DNA of 64,000 nucleotides from Streptococcus minor DSM 17118 (GCF_000377005.1 NZ_AQYB01000030.1:44597-108596); one strand, 5' to 3'. Shown: positions 8,566 to 18,838, counted from the stretch's first letter. Program-made: numbers and translations. Notes: generated from the sequence alone by a model not told the origin.

Positions 8566-10818
8566 ATGACCCTATCCAACATTTTACAACGACTACAGCC
8601 AAACAGTCCCATTTTACAGGGAAATTTTGGACTAGAAAGAGAATCTCTACGAATCAATCACCAAAACAAACTTGCTCAAACTCCCCATCCAAACTCACTA
8701 GGCAACCGCTCTTTTCATCCCTATATTCAGACGGACTATAGCGAGCCCCAATTAGAGTTAATTACTCCTGTCAGCCACTCGACAAAAGAGGCCTTACGAT
8801 TTCTAGGTGCTATCACAGATGTAGCCAGCCGTTCTATGGAGAAGTCCGAGTATCTATGGCCTCTCTCTATGCCTCCTTACATCACCGAAGAGGAGATTCA
8901 GATTGCTGCCTTAGAAAATGACTACGAATACCAATATCGGGTCAGTTTGGGACAACGCTACGGTAAACTTCTCCAATCCATGTCGGGAATTCATTACAAC
9001 TTTGAATTAGGCAAAGATTTAACACAATCCTTGTTTGAAATCAGCGACTATGAACATTTCGTAACTTTCAGAAATGATCTCTATCTCAAACTAGCCCAGA
9101 ATTTTCTTCGCTACCGCTGGCTTCTAACCTATCTCTATGGAGCTAGTCCCTTGGCAGAGGCTGACTTTTTTAAGAATCCCCCTTCTTATCCTGTTCGTTC
9201 TCTACGCAACAGCTCCTATGGCTATGTCAATGCCGATGATGTCCAGATTTCCTTTTCGAGTCTAGAAACCTATGTGACCAAACTGGAGGACTGTGTGGCA
9301 TCAGGCAAACTATCCGCCGAGAAAGAATTTTACTCTGCCGTTCGTTTGCGCGGTAGTCAACGCAATCGTGACTACTTAACCAAGGGAATCCGCTACTTGG
9401 AATTCCGCTGTTTTGACCTCAATCCCTTTGAGGCCTTAGCCATAAGCCAAGAAACTCTAGATACAGTCCACCTCTTTATCCTAGCCCTATTATGGCTAGA
9501 TGACTTGACCGATGTAGATAACCAACTAGCTCAAGCTCAAGTCCTAAACGAGCAAATTGCCCTTAGCCATCCACTTGAAGAATTACCAGAAACAGCCGAT
9601 GTGGACTCTATCTTAATAGCTATGGAGCACGTCATCCGTCATTTCCAACTCGATGAGTATTACAAACAGCTGATGGAAACTATCAGAGCAGCCATTGCTG
9701 ACCCCAACCTGACCATTGGAGGACAGCTCTATGCTCATATTGAAAATCATTCCTTAGAATCTTTCGGTCGCAAACAAGGACAGCTCTTTCATACTGATGC
9801 CTGGTCCGCTCCTTACGCTTTAAAGGGGTATGAAAACATGGAACTATCCACTCAAATGATCCTCTTTGACGCTATACAGATGGGGCTAAATATAGAGATT
9901 TTGGATGAGAATGACCAGTTTATCAAAGTCTGGCATACTGACCATGTTGAGTTAATCAAAAATGGCAATATGACTTCCAAGGACAATTACGTCGTGCCCC
10001 TAGCCATGGCTAATAAAACTGTGACTAAAAAAATTCTCCATGGAGCCGGCTTTCCTGTACCAGCTGGTAGCGAGTTTCGTCAGAAAAGCGAGGCTCTTCG
10101 CTACTTTGCCCAAGTAAGGGACAAGGCCATTGTCGTCAAACCCAAATCAACCAACTTCGGTCTGGGGATTTCCATTTTTCAGGAACCAGCTAGCTTATCT
10201 GACTATGACAAAGCCTTGGACATCGCCTTTTCAGAGGATTCCGATGTTCTTGTAGAGGAGTTCATCCCAGGCACCGAGTACCGCTTCTTTGTCTTAGATG
10301 GCAAATGTGAAGCTGTACTCCTACGGGTGGCAGCCAATGTGATTGGGGATGGTATTCATACCATTCAAGAATTGGTAGAACTTAAAAATCAAAATCCCTT
10401 GCGGGGTCGTGAACACCGCTCTCCGCTCGAAATCATTGACTTGGGCGATATCGAACTTCTTATGCTGGAGCAACAAGGTTATCGACCGGACACGATCCTA
10501 GCTGCGGGGGTGAAGGCTGATCTACGAGGTAATTCCAATATTTCTACCGGTGGTGATTCCATCGATGTGACCGAAACCATGGATGAGTCTTACAAGCAAA
10601 TCGCAGCAGATATGGCTACGGCTATGGGAGCTTGGGTCTGCGGTGTAGACTTGATTATTCCAGATCCTAACATTCCTTCGACTCAGGAGAATCCAGCCTG
10701 CACCTGTATTGAGCTCAATTTTAACCCATCCATGTATATGCACACCTATTGTCATGAAGGCCCTGGCCAAATTGTCACTAAGAAAATCCTGTTGAAGCTT
10801 TTTCCTGAGTTGGCTTAA
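8566..10818 (+). CDS. gshAB: Bifunctional glutamate-cysteine ligase/glutathione synthetase
   Basis: 750 residues, the usual length for the fused GshF/GshAB enzyme of streptococci, which makes glutathione from glutamate, cysteine and glycine with two ATPs. The N-terminal part (residues about 1-420) is the glutamate-cysteine ligase domain (GLERESLRI, DYSEPQLELITP, GIHYNFEL, RYLEFRCFDLNPFEAL). The C-terminal part (about 480-750) is an ATP-grasp domain (VVKPKSTNFGLGI, VEEFIPGTEYRFFVL, IELNFNPSMYMH). The ATG has GAGG 7 bases upstream. It is monocistronic, with a strong terminator at 10831-10856. The product protects against oxidative stress. Confidence 0.97.
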   Translation: MTLSNILQRLQPNSPILQGNFGLERESLRINHQNKLAQTPHPNSLGNRSFHPYIQTDYSEPQLELITPVSHSTKEALRFLGAITDVASRSMEKSEYLWPLSMPPYITEEEIQIAALENDYEYQYRVSLGQRYGKLLQSMSGIHYNFELGKDLTQSLFEISDYEHFVTFRNDLYLKLAQNFLRYRWLLTYLYGASPLAEADFFKNPPSYPVRSLRNSSYGYVNADDVQISFSSLETYVTKLEDCVASGKLSAEKEFYSAVRLRGSQRNRDYLTKGIRYLEFRCFDLNPFEALAISQETLDTVHLFILALLWLDDLTDVDNQLAQAQVLNEQIALSHPLEELPETADVDSILIAMEHVIRHFQLDEYYKQLMETIRAAIADPNLTIGGQLYAHIENHSLESFGRKQGQLFHTDAWSAPYALKGYENMELSTQMILFDAIQMGLNIEILDENDQFIKVWHTDHVELIKNGNMTSKDNYVVPLAMANKTVTKKILHGAGFPVPAGSEFRQKSEALRYFAQVRDKAIVVKPKSTNFGLGISIFQEPASLSDYDKALDIAFSEDSDVLVEEFIPGTEYRFFVLDGKCEAVLLRVAANVIGDGIHTIQELVELKNQNPLRGREHRSPLEIIDLGDIELLMLEQQGYRPDTILAAGVKADLRGNSNISTGGDSIDVTETMDESYKQIAADMATAMGAWVCGVDLIIPDPNIPSTQENPACTCIELNFNPSMYMHTYCHEGPGQIVTKKILLKLFPELA

Positions 10819-10830
10819 TTCAGAACATGC

Positions 10831-10856
10831 AAAAAACCGCCAGTTGGCGGTTTTTT
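10831..10856 (+). terminator. Terminator after gshAB
   Basis: AAAAAACCGCC AGTT GGCGGTTTTTT, a perfect intrinsic terminator that works in both directions. Confidence 0.95.
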
Positions 10857-11232
10857 AAAAGCTTATTTTTTCTGTTTTTGATTTTTAAAAAAACCAAGAA
10901 TCTTAGAAGTCCTTTCCCCTATTTTTAGCAAATTCGGCACATGGCATTTTTGAATGTTGGTGGTCAACTGAGCATAGACGAATCTTTTTGGCGTTTCTAC
11001 TACCTTGCATAAACTACTCCATAGTCGATAGCTGTATAATCAATTACTTTATCGCACTTTGCCCGTCACATAATGGTTTGGAGCTTTCCGTCCACCAAGA
11101 TGTAACCTTGACAGTTCCAAGAGACTTTATAACATTTTTGCAATCTTTTTATAGCTTTTTGAATTGCTATTTCCCCTGAAACTCTTTCACCTATCAAGTA
11201 AGGGAATTTTAGTCCAAAATCAATGAAAACAG
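10857..11232. other. Intergenic stretch without a convincing gene
   Basis: About 375 bases between the gshAB terminator and the xpaC promoter. On the minus strand, 11066-11239 could encode 57 residues (MTTVFIDFGLKFPYLIGER...), but without a good ribosome binding site. Beyond its stop, fragments of reading frame in other phases continue for about 150 bases. This may be a decayed gene. I do not recognise it. Confidence 0.4.
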
Positions 11233-11261
11233 TTGTCATAACCAGCTTTTTTCTGTAAAAT
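11233..11261 (+). promoter_or_regulatory. Promoter of xpaC-telA
   Basis: TTGTCA, 17 bases, TAAAAT, ending 35 bases before the xpaC ATG. Confidence 0.6.
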
Positions 11262-11296
11262 ACAGATAGTACAATGATTAGAAAGATGTGACAACC

Positions 11297-12145
11297 ATGG
11301 GCAAAAAGCCTTACTATACAAACAGAAATCAACGCACAGCTGTCCTAACTTTTTTCGGTATTATCTCCCTGATTTTTATTATTTCCAACTTACTTCCACT
11401 CATCCTAATTGGAGGTGTGGGTGTTGGGACTTATTTTTTAATTACCCAAAAGTCTCGACGTCAGAAAAAAATTGCCCACGAGCAGCTACTTCTGATTGAA
11501 ACCAACCTGAAACAATCTGAGCGAGAAATGCTTGGGTTGGGGAATTTATTGGACCAACAAAATTATCTGAAATTCGAGAACACAGCCAAGAAATTATTAC
11601 AAAAGTTAACCTCCTATTCCTATTTGGTGTACTCCATTCAAAAATATATTGATATCACAGATTTTACAAAGATTTCACAGAAAATCAACTCTCAAATCGA
11701 GGCTATTCAAACAGAATTAAAAAAACAACACATCTCACCAGATAGCAAACCAGCCACTAGCGAAGAAGAAGTTGTCCTACGAATGGCTCCTGAAATCATC
11801 CAATACTACCGCAATATCCAGTGTGATCACCACCTGATTTTGCAAAAGATTAAGGAAGCCGAAAATCAATCTGAACTGGAAGCCTTGCACCACATCAATA
11901 TGAAGCGTTTCAAGGATATTTTAGATGGTTATCTAAAAATCAAGGAATCACCTAAGAATTATTACCATGCGGATGAACGCCTGATACAAGCTCAAGAAGC
12001 TATCAAGCAATTTGATTTAGACCTAGATGAAACACTTCGTAGGCTCAATGAAAGCCAACTTCAAGACTTTGAAATTAGTCTGCGGATGATGCATGCTCAC
12101 CAATCGGATAAGGACTTTCTCTCAGATAAGTTCGATAAACACTAA
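11297..12145 (+). CDS. XpaC-like membrane protein
   Basis: 282 residues from the ATG (an in-frame GTG lies 9 bases upstream). Two adjacent hydrophobic segments near residues 15-50 (LTFFGIISLIFIISNLLPLILIG) anchor it, followed by a long, charged, helical cytoplasmic part. It matches the XpaC family (once named for hydrolysis of 5-bromo-4-chloroindolyl phosphate), whose true function is unclear. It lies 24 bases upstream of telA, a pairing that is conserved in Firmicutes and suggests the two act together, possibly in envelope or toxic-anion stress. The gene name is given from context and topology, so the family call is moderately sure. Confidence 0.75.
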   Translation: MGKKPYYTNRNQRTAVLTFFGIISLIFIISNLLPLILIGGVGVGTYFLITQKSRRQKKIAHEQLLLIETNLKQSEREMLGLGNLLDQQNYLKFENTAKKLLQKLTSYSYLVYSIQKYIDITDFTKISQKINSQIEAIQTELKKQHISPDSKPATSEEEVVLRMAPEIIQYYRNIQCDHHLILQKIKEAENQSELEALHHINMKRFKDILDGYLKIKESPKNYYHADERLIQAQEAIKQFDLDLDETLRRLNESQLQDFEISLRMMHAHQSDKDFLSDKFDKH

Positions 12146-12169
12146 AGACAGCACAAAGGAGAAGAAACA

Positions 12170-13441
12170 ATGACTGAGACATTTCACTTCGACATCGATA
12201 AAATAGCCAATAACGCTATCACCAAAACAGACAAAACCACCGAAATCATCAAAGCCGAAGCCAATTCTGGCACTGGCCAGCTCAATTTTTTTGAAAAATT
12301 AAGCAGTGAGCAACAAGCAGCTATTCGTGCAAAAGCTCCCGCACTAGTGGATAGTTTCATCCATGATCAAAATGCCCTACTCGATTTTGGAACATCTGCT
12401 GTGGAAGAGGTCAATACGACCGTCAACCATATCTTAGCAGAACAGAAAAAACTGGAAATTCCACAAGTAGATGAGCTCTTGGCTAATGCCAATCGAGAAT
12501 TGCATGGTTTTGTGGCCAAGTACAAGGACGCAACACCTGCAGAGTTAGAGAAAAAGCCTAACTTCTTGCAGAAATTGTTCAAACAAACTGGAAATACACT
12601 ACAAGAATTTTACTTTGATTCCAAAAATGTAGAACAAAAAATGGACTCTATGGCTGCTAGCGTAGTTGTACAGGAAGAAGTTTTAGCACGCAACATCGTT
12701 TCGGCTGAAATGCTGATTGAAGAAAATACAAAATCTGTAGAAAATTTGGTTGGGGTCATTGCTTTTATTGAAGCTAGTCAACAGGAAGCTGCTTCACGTG
12801 CCAACACCATTCAGACTGAGCTGGTCCAACTCGACAGCCAGACACCTGAACATCACCGCAAATCAGAAGAGCTAGCTCGAATGACCGAGGTTATCAATAC
12901 CTTGGAGCAACAACATACAGAGTATGTTAGTCGTCTTTATGTAGCCTGGGCAACTACTCCACAGATGCGCAACATGGTCAAGGTCTCCTCTGATATGCGA
13001 CAAAAACTCGGCATGCTGCGCCGCAATACCATCCCAACTATGAAGCTATCCATTGCCCAACTGGGCATGTTGCAACAGTCTGTCAAGTCGGGTGTGACAG
13101 CTGATGCCATCGTTAATGCCAACAATGCTGCCCTGCAAATGTTGGCAGAAACCAGTAAGGAGGCCATACCAGCCTTAGAGCGGACTGCTCAAAGTCCAAC
13201 TGTCTCTATCCAATCTGTCACAGCCCTAGCTGAAAGTCTAGTGGCACAAAACAATGGGATCATTGCCGCTATCGAAAGTGGACGCCAACAAAGAGCCCAA
13301 TTAGAGACTACTATCGTCAAATCCGCTGAAACCATCAATAACTCTATCAAGCTACGAGATCAAAAGATTATCGCAGCTCTACTGAACGAAGGACGACAAG
13401 CCCAAGCTAAAGTTGAAACTGACAGTGGAACAGACATTTAG
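12170..13441 (+). CDS. telA: TelA-like toxic anion resistance protein
   Basis: 423 residues of the TelA family (PF05816), soluble and almost wholly helical. Family features include NLVGVIAFIEASQQEA near residue 195, RLYVAWATTPQMRNMVKVSSDMRQKLGMLRRNTIPTMK near 245-285, and IAQLGMLQQSVKSG. Originally linked to tellurite resistance; family members are also tied to envelope-targeting antibiotics and to general stress. An AAAGGAGAA site precedes the ATG. It is cotranscribed with the xpaC-like gene and followed by a strong terminator at 13467-13506. Confidence 0.93.
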   Translation: MTETFHFDIDKIANNAITKTDKTTEIIKAEANSGTGQLNFFEKLSSEQQAAIRAKAPALVDSFIHDQNALLDFGTSAVEEVNTTVNHILAEQKKLEIPQVDELLANANRELHGFVAKYKDATPAELEKKPNFLQKLFKQTGNTLQEFYFDSKNVEQKMDSMAASVVVQEEVLARNIVSAEMLIEENTKSVENLVGVIAFIEASQQEAASRANTIQTELVQLDSQTPEHHRKSEELARMTEVINTLEQQHTEYVSRLYVAWATTPQMRNMVKVSSDMRQKLGMLRRNTIPTMKLSIAQLGMLQQSVKSGVTADAIVNANNAALQMLAETSKEAIPALERTAQSPTVSIQSVTALAESLVAQNNGIIAAIESGRQQRAQLETTIVKSAETINNSIKLRDQKIIAALLNEGRQAQAKVETDSGTDI

Positions 13442-13466
13442 AAAAAATCTCCCACCCTTTCACCAA

Positions 13467-13506
13467 AAGAAGGCAAGTAGTTTTAGCTTACTTGTCTTCT
13501 TTTTTG
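13467..13506 (+). terminator. Terminator after telA
   Basis: GAAGGCAAGTA and TACTTGTCTTC pair around a short loop, followed by TTTTTT. One G-T pair in the stem. Confidence 0.9.
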
Positions 13507-13524
13507 TGTTAAAATAGAGTCACT

Positions 13525-14397
13525 ATGGATAAAATTATTAAAACAATCTCAGAAAATGGCCATTTTCGGGCCTTTGTATTGGATAGTACAGAGACTATCC
13601 GAGCTGCTCAAAAAAAACATGATAGTATGGCATCATCAACTGTAGCCCTAGGGCGTGCTTTCATTGCCAATCAACTTCTAGCTGCCAATGAAAAAGGAAA
13701 CACCAAAATTACCTTAAAAATCTTAGGTGAAGGTGCAACGGGCGCTATCATTAGCGTAGCCAATAATAAAGGGCAAGTGAAAGGCTATATCCAAAATCCT
13801 GATTTGGACTACAAGAAAACTGCAACTGGAGAGGTCATCGTCGGACCTCTCGTTGGACAAGGCCAGTTCTTGGTCATTACCGACTACGGTATTGGCCATC
13901 CTTATCATTCTATGACCCCACTCATCTCCGGAGAAATCGGAGAAGACTTGGCCTACTATCTAACAGAAAGTCAGCAAACACCCTCAGCCGTTGGTCTCAA
14001 TGTCCTGCTAGATGAAGCGGACAAGGTGCAAGTTGCAGGTGGATTTATGGTACAGGCCTTACCCGATGCGTCGGAAGAAGAAATTTCTCGCTTTGAAAAA
14101 CGTATCCAAGCCATGCCTGCGATCTCTAGTCTGTTAGCATCTGATTCCCATATCGAGGCGCTCTTATCTGCTATTTATGGCGAAGAATCCTATAAGATTC
14201 TCTCGGAAGAAAGGCTCAGTTTTCATTGTGACTGCTCGGAAGAACGCTTTCTAGACGCGCTGGCTAGCCTACCTACGTCAGATATTGAGGAGATGATTGC
14301 AGAGGATCAAGGTTGCGATATTACCTGTCAGTTTTGCCGTCAACACTATCATTTTACAGCCGAAAATTTGGAGGAACTCATCCGTGACAAATCTTAA
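13525..14397 (+). CDS. hslO: Hsp33 redox-regulated chaperone
   Basis: 290 residues, full length. Hsp33 is a cytoplasmic holdase switched on by oxidation of a zinc-bound cysteine centre. The four cysteines are present as HCDCS (residues about 235-239) and CDITCQFC (about 262-269), i.e. CxC and CxxC. The N-terminal core is also recognisable ([29 protein letters not shown]-like [14 protein letters not shown]). It overlaps dusB by 14 bases, so the two are translationally coupled; the same hslO-dusB pairing is common in streptococci. Confidence 0.97.
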   Translation: MDKIIKTISENGHFRAFVLDSTETIRAAQKKHDSMASSTVALGRAFIANQLLAANEKGNTKITLKILGEGATGAIISVANNKGQVKGYIQNPDLDYKKTATGEVIVGPLVGQGQFLVITDYGIGHPYHSMTPLISGEIGEDLAYYLTESQQTPSAVGLNVLLDEADKVQVAGGFMVQALPDASEEEISRFEKRIQAMPAISSLLASDSHIEALLSAIYGEESYKILSEERLSFHCDCSEERFLDALASLPTSDIEEMIAEDQGCDITCQFCRQHYHFTAENLEELIRDKS

Positions 14398-15367
14398 TAC
14401 CCCTTTTATGATTGGCGACATTGAAATTCCCAATCGCACCGTCCTAGCTCCCATGGCTGGTGTGACCAATTCAGCCTTTCGGACTATTGCCAAGGAAATG
14501 GGAGCTGGCCTAGTCGTGATGGAAATGATTTCCGAGAAGGGCCTACTCTATAACAATGAAAAAACTCTACACATGCTCCATATTGAGGAGAATGAATTTC
14601 CTATGTCTATCCAACTCTTTGGGGGAGATGCCGAAGGGCTCAAACGAGCTGCTGACTTTATCCAAAACAATACCAAAGCAGACATCGTAGACATCAATAT
14701 GGGCTGCCCGGTCAACAAGGTTATTAAGAACGAGGCTGGTGCTAAATGGCTCAAAGACCCTGATAAAATCTACCATATCATCAAGGAAGTGACCTCGGTT
14801 TTAGATATTCCATTGACGGTCAAAATGCGGACCGGGTGGAACAATACAGATCTGGCCGTAGAAAATGCTCTCGCAGCAGAAAGCGGTGGAGTGGCTGCCC
14901 TAGCAATGCACGGTCGAACCCGTGAGCAAATGTATACAGGCACCGTGGATATTGAAACCTTAAAACGAGTGGCTACTAGTTTAACCAAGATTCCTTTCAT
15001 CGCAAACGGCGATATCCGTAATGTCGAAGATGCCCGCCATCGTATTGAAGAAGTCGGTGCAGATGCAGTTATGGTAGGACGGACAGCTATGGGGAACCCT
15101 TATATTTTCAACCAAATCAACCACTACCTAGCCACTGGAGAAATCCTACCGGATTTGACTTTTGCAGACAAACTCAAGGTAGCTCATGACCATTTGACTC
15201 GTCTAGCCAACCTCAAGGGTGAAGCCGTTGCAGTCCGTGAATTCCGTGGCCTTGCTCCTCACTATCTGAGAGGAACCGCTGGTGCTGCCAAGATTCGCGG
15301 AGCCGTTGCCAAGGCTGAAAGCATCGCCGAAGTCGAAGCACTTTTCGAACAAGCCTTGAAGAGATAA
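14384..15367 (+). CDS. dusB: tRNA-dihydrouridine synthase DusB family
   Basis: About 327 residues from a GTG at 14384 inside the end of hslO, giving [29 protein letters not shown], the normal N terminus of the family; earlier in-frame ATGs lie well inside hslO. FMN-dependent TIM-barrel enzyme that reduces uridines in the tRNA D-loop. Motifs are [18 protein letters not shown] with the catalytic Cys, [14 protein letters not shown] and GRTAMGNP, all phosphate- or flavin-binding. A terminator follows at 15374. Confidence 0.96.
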   Translation: MTNLNTPFMIGDIEIPNRTVLAPMAGVTNSAFRTIAKEMGAGLVVMEMISEKGLLYNNEKTLHMLHIEENEFPMSIQLFGGDAEGLKRAADFIQNNTKADIVDINMGCPVNKVIKNEAGAKWLKDPDKIYHIIKEVTSVLDIPLTVKMRTGWNNTDLAVENALAAESGGVAALAMHGRTREQMYTGTVDIETLKRVATSLTKIPFIANGDIRNVEDARHRIEEVGADAVMVGRTAMGNPYIFNQINHYLATGEILPDLTFADKLKVAHDHLTRLANLKGEAVAVREFRGLAPHYLRGTAGAAKIRGAVAKAESIAEVEALFEQALKR

Positions 15368-15373
15368 AAAATG

Positions 15374-15399
15374 AAAGAGCCTGAAAATCAGGCTCTTTT
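15374..15399 (+). terminator. Terminator after dusB
   Basis: AAAGAGCCTG AAAA CAGGCTCTTTT, a simple intrinsic terminator. Confidence 0.92.
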
Positions 15400-15489
15400 G
15401 ATGTTGTTATCCACTATCTCCCCAACTGTTAAAACCTGTGAGAAGTAAATAAAACGAGCTGTGGCATATCCCACTTTAACTCAATAGCA

Positions 15490-15553
15490 AGACACGAAGA
15501 CTTGTCAGGAAGCTCTTTTTTGATTCTTGAGAGCTTTCAGGCTTCGAGTGTCT
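15490..15553 (-). other. Long two-part hairpin downstream of csbD
   Basis: Outer arms AGACACGAAG and CTTCGAGTGTCT (GA bulge) enclose inner arms AAGCTCT and GAGAGCTT. It starts just after the csbD stop on the minus strand. It is not followed by a T run outside the outer arm, so it is either an atypical terminator or an RNA stability element. Confidence 0.55.
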
Positions 15554-15555
15554 GA

Positions 15556-15762
15556 TTATTTGTCCTTATCTAAGGATTTTTTTACTCCATCAACAAGGCC
15601 TTCGACACCATCTTTCACATCTTGCACGACTTCCTTCGCCTTACCAGCCAATTTTTCTGTCATGCCTTCTATTTCTGTCTTCTTATCTCCTGTCAACTTG
15701 CCAAAACCTTCTTTGACAGAACCTTTTACCTGTTCCAACTTTGCATCAAACTTTTCTGACAT
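15556..15762 (-). CDS. CsbD-family stress protein
   Basis: 68 residues, small and highly charged: MSEKFDAKLEQVKGSVKEGFGKLTGD is the CsbD/YjbJ signature, followed by a second pseudo-repeat (MTEKLAGKAKEVVQDVKDGV). Cytoplasmic, hydrophilic and helical. The family accumulates in general stress or stationary phase, but its molecular role is unknown. A GGAGG ribosome binding site precedes the ATG. Transcribed separately from the GNAT gene upstream, with about 106 bases between. Confidence 0.93.
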   Translation of the reverse strand: MSEKFDAKLEQVKGSVKEGFGKLTGDKKTEIEGMTEKLAGKAKEVVQDVKDGVEGLVDGVKKSLDKDK

Positions 15763-15868
15763 AAATATGTCCTCCTTTTTAGTTGATACTTTATTATATC
15801 ATTTTTTGAAATCGTTTTCAAACCCTTTGCTTTCTTTTCAAAAAGAAGCCAGATGACTCTAACTTCTT

Positions 15869-16387
15869 TTAAATCCTTTTCAATAAGATATGGTCTGTAT
15901 CGGCCTGATTCCCCGTCCAATACACATGTTCCCCAACGCGCACAAAGCCATGACCCTTATAAAATGCCTGAGCTGCATCATTGTGCTCCCAAACACCCAG
16001 CCAAACCGAATCATAGCCAGACTCCTTGGCATATTGCATAGCAAAATCCATCAGGACAGTACCAAAGCCTTGGCGTTTCTCACTGGGGCGCACATAGATA
16101 CGTTGAATTTCCAGTGTGTTCTCTGCAACACCCTGCTCCGTCTGAGCTTGTCCTACATTGAGTTTGAGATAGCCTACTAGACGATTGTCCTGATAGAGGA
16201 AGAAAAAGTCTGATTCTGGATTATTCAGCTCCTGGCTCAGAGTTTCGATGCTATAGGCCTCTCTAAGAAAGTCCTCCATATCCTGAGGATTGACGATAGA
16301 CTCCTTAAAGGTATCATAGTAAGTCTCGCAACTAATTTCCCGCAAAGCTTCAACACTTTCCAGGCCTATTTTGACAATTTGTGTCAC
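15869..16387 (-). CDS. GNAT-family N-acetyltransferase
   Basis: 172 residues from a GTG whose last bases overlap the clpC stop (GTGA), so translation is coupled to clpC. GNAT fold: LVGYLKLNVGQAQTEQG (beta 4), IYVRPSEKRQGFGTVLMDFAMQYA with the acetyl-CoA motif Q/R-x-x-G-x-G/A (RQGFGT), then WLGVWEHNDAAQAFYKGHGFVRVGEHVYWTG. The substrate cannot be told from sequence; the best resemblance is to PaiA-like or ribosomal/polyamine acetyltransferases. Its position suggests coexpression with ctsR-clpC under CtsR control. Confidence 0.9.
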   Translation of the reverse strand: MTQIVKIGLESVEALREISCETYYDTFKESIVNPQDMEDFLREAYSIETLSQELNNPESDFFFLYQDNRLVGYLKLNVGQAQTEQGVAENTLEIQRIYVRPSEKRQGFGTVLMDFAMQYAKESGYDSVWLGVWEHNDAAQAFYKGHGFVRVGEHVYWTGNQADTDHILLKRI

Positions 16388-18837
16388 TTCACACCTCCAA
16401 CATCAAATTTCAGTTGTCCAGCAGATACACCGACTTTCAGATAGTCGCCAGCCTTGATTTCTTCACGCAGAAGCATCTCAGCCAAACGATCTTCGACCTT
16501 AGTTTGAATCAGCCTACGAAGCGGACGTGCCCCCATGTCCGGGTCATAGCCTTCCTTGGCTAAGAGTTTCAGAGCAGCTGGCTGGAACTTGAGGACAATG
16601 CCTTTTTCAGCTGTAATGGCTACCAGTGGCTTAATCATAACCTTGACAACTTCCTGCATATCTTGATCTGACAAACTATGGAAAACAACCTTCTCATCAA
16701 TTCGATTGATGAACTCGGGACGGTAGGATTTCTTTAGTTCCTCGAAAATCCGTTTTTCTACATGTTCCTGGCTACGAGATAAGTCCAAGGCTCCAAACCC
16801 AACAGTCTTATCATCCCGAAGAGCAGTCGCTCCTAAGTTAGAAGTCATGATGATGAGGGTATTGGAAAAGTCAATTTTCCGACCCTTACTATCCGTTAAG
16901 GTTCCATCATCCAAAACCTGTAGGAGAACATTAAATATATCTGGATGAGCCTTTTCGACTTCATCAAAGAGGAGGACAGAATAGGGTTTGTTGCGAACCT
17001 TCTCTGTCAGTTCTCCCCCCTCCTCGTAGCCTACATAGCCAGGGGGAGCACCATTGAGTCGGCTAGCTGCAAATTTTTCCATATATTCGGACATGTCAAA
17101 GCGAATCAGGGCAGACTCGTCATCAAAGAGAACTTCGGCCAAAGCCTTAGCCAACTCGGTCTTCCCAACGCCAGTAGGTCCTAGAAACATAAAGGAACCA
17201 ATTGGACGTTTGCCAGTTCGAATGCCCGATTGATTACGACGAATAGCCCGACTGACTGCCGAAATCGCCTGCTCTTGACCTATCACTCGTTTGTGCAATT
17301 CTGCTTCCAAGTTTAGGTACTTCTTGGCATCTGACTTGGTCAGCTTGGTCACAGGAATCCCAGATAAGCGACTAAGTGTTTCTAAAATCGCATCCGCCGT
17401 CACAGTTATACCATAATCAGGTGCTTGTTCTTGACTATCTTCCATCTGGCGCAGAAGCTGACCTACTTTTTTGTATTGCCCTTTGAGAAGAGCTTGCTCA
17501 AGACTATCATCTTCATTTTCTGAGACTCTCTTGGATGCATTTTGCACGGTCGCACTGGCTTCATCTAACAAATCAATCGCCGAATCTGGCAAGTTTTTAC
17601 TAGTCAGATAGCGTTTGGCATAAGTCACTGCTGTCACAATAGCTTCGTCAGAAATCGCCACTCGATGGTGCTGTTCATAGGTACTTTTCAACCCTTGAAG
17701 AATGGCGATAGAGTGCTCCACACTCGGCTCTTCGATAGTCACCTTAGCAAAACGGCGTACCAAGGCAGCATCTTTTTCGATATGCTTTTGGTATTCTTCC
17801 TGAGTCGTTGCACCAACCATATGAAGAGTCCCACGAGACAGGGCAGGCTTCAAGATATTCGCTGCATCTAAGGTTGAATCAATACCTGAACCAGATCCCA
17901 TGATAGTGTGTAGTTCATCAATAAAGAGAATGACCTTGCCATCTTCTTCAATATCATTGATGATATTATTCATTCGCTCCTCGAAATCTCCACGAAAACG
18001 TGTTCCTGCTACCACACTCATCAAATCCAATTCTAGCACTCTCATGCCTGCTAGACTAGCGGGTACCTGACCAGCAGCAACCCTCTGGGCTAGCCCTAGA
18101 GCTAGAGCTGTTTTGCCAACACCAGCATCCCCAACCAGAACAGGATTATTCTTACTCTTACGTGAAAGAATCTGAATCATACGGGAAATTTCTTCCTCAC
18201 GACCGATAACTGGCTCCAATAAACCAGCTTTAGCTTGGGCTGTCAAATCTCTTGAATAATCCTCTAAACCACCGCTCTGTGGCTGAGGCATGCCCCCCAT
18301 CATACTAGCCATTGACGGACTTTTACTTCCATTACCCTTGAGTAGATTGCGGATAGCCTTGAGTTCTTCCTTAGTGAAACCGGCCTTAAGCTCTAAACTT
18401 TTTCGGATATCAACATAGCGTAAACTTTCCTCAGAACCATTCAAACGAAAACCAGCCTTATCCAAGATATGGGCTGCAACAGAACGACGGTCCAAAAGCA
18501 TAGCTAGAAAAACATGCTCTGTCCCCAAAGCCTTAGCCTTTGTGATGTTGGCAATTTTCTCTGCCAATTCTTCCACTTCTACCAATCGTTTGGAGGCTGG
18601 TAATATAGTCGTCAGCTCAATCTCCTCACGGTATTCCCTTTCAGTCACAACAAAAGTCGCCTGTTCATACTCATCAATGTCTACTGGAAACTCAGCAAGA
18701 GCTGAACCAGCTACCGTATCATGATTGATGACAAAAGAAAGCAGGACATGCCAACTTTCCAAATAGGGACAATCATAACGCTGAGCAATCAGCTGGGCAT
18801 CCTCAAATACCCGCCTTAATCCACTCGAAAATTCCAT
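16384..18837 (-). CDS. clpC: ATP-dependent Clp protease ATP-binding subunit ClpC
   Basis: 817 residues. Hsp100 unfoldase that delivers substrates to ClpP or refolds proteins. N-terminal Clp repeats (about 1-145), first AAA domain with Walker A GDAGVGKT at 236-243, a middle region with a reduced UVR-like stretch (EQALLKGQYKKVGQLLRQME), a second AAA domain with Walker A GPTGVGKTE, DEVEKAHPDIFN and a sensor-2 GARPLRR near the C terminus. Second gene of the ctsR operon, starting 2 bases after ctsR. Class III heat-shock control is expected through the CtsR operator upstream of ctsR. Confidence 0.98.
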   Translation of the reverse strand: MEFSSGLRRVFEDAQLIAQRYDCPYLESWHVLLSFVINHDTVAGSALAEFPVDIDEYEQATFVVTEREYREEIELTTILPASKRLVEVEELAEKIANITKAKALGTEHVFLAMLLDRRSVAAHILDKAGFRLNGSEESLRYVDIRKSLELKAGFTKEELKAIRNLLKGNGSKSPSMASMMGGMPQPQSGGLEDYSRDLTAQAKAGLLEPVIGREEEISRMIQILSRKSKNNPVLVGDAGVGKTALALGLAQRVAAGQVPASLAGMRVLELDLMSVVAGTRFRGDFEERMNNIINDIEEDGKVILFIDELHTIMGSGSGIDSTLDAANILKPALSRGTLHMVGATTQEEYQKHIEKDAALVRRFAKVTIEEPSVEHSIAILQGLKSTYEQHHRVAISDEAIVTAVTYAKRYLTSKNLPDSAIDLLDEASATVQNASKRVSENEDDSLEQALLKGQYKKVGQLLRQMEDSQEQAPDYGITVTADAILETLSRLSGIPVTKLTKSDAKKYLNLEAELHKRVIGQEQAISAVSRAIRRNQSGIRTGKRPIGSFMFLGPTGVGKTELAKALAEVLFDDESALIRFDMSEYMEKFAASRLNGAPPGYVGYEEGGELTEKVRNKPYSVLLFDEVEKAHPDIFNVLLQVLDDGTLTDSKGRKIDFSNTLIIMTSNLGATALRDDKTVGFGALDLSRSQEHVEKRIFEELKKSYRPEFINRIDEKVVFHSLSDQDMQEVVKVMIKPLVAITAEKGIVLKFQPAALKLLAKEGYDPDMGARPLRRLIQTKVEDRLAEMLLREEIKAGDYLKVGVSAGQLKFDVGGVK

Positions 18838-18838
18838 T

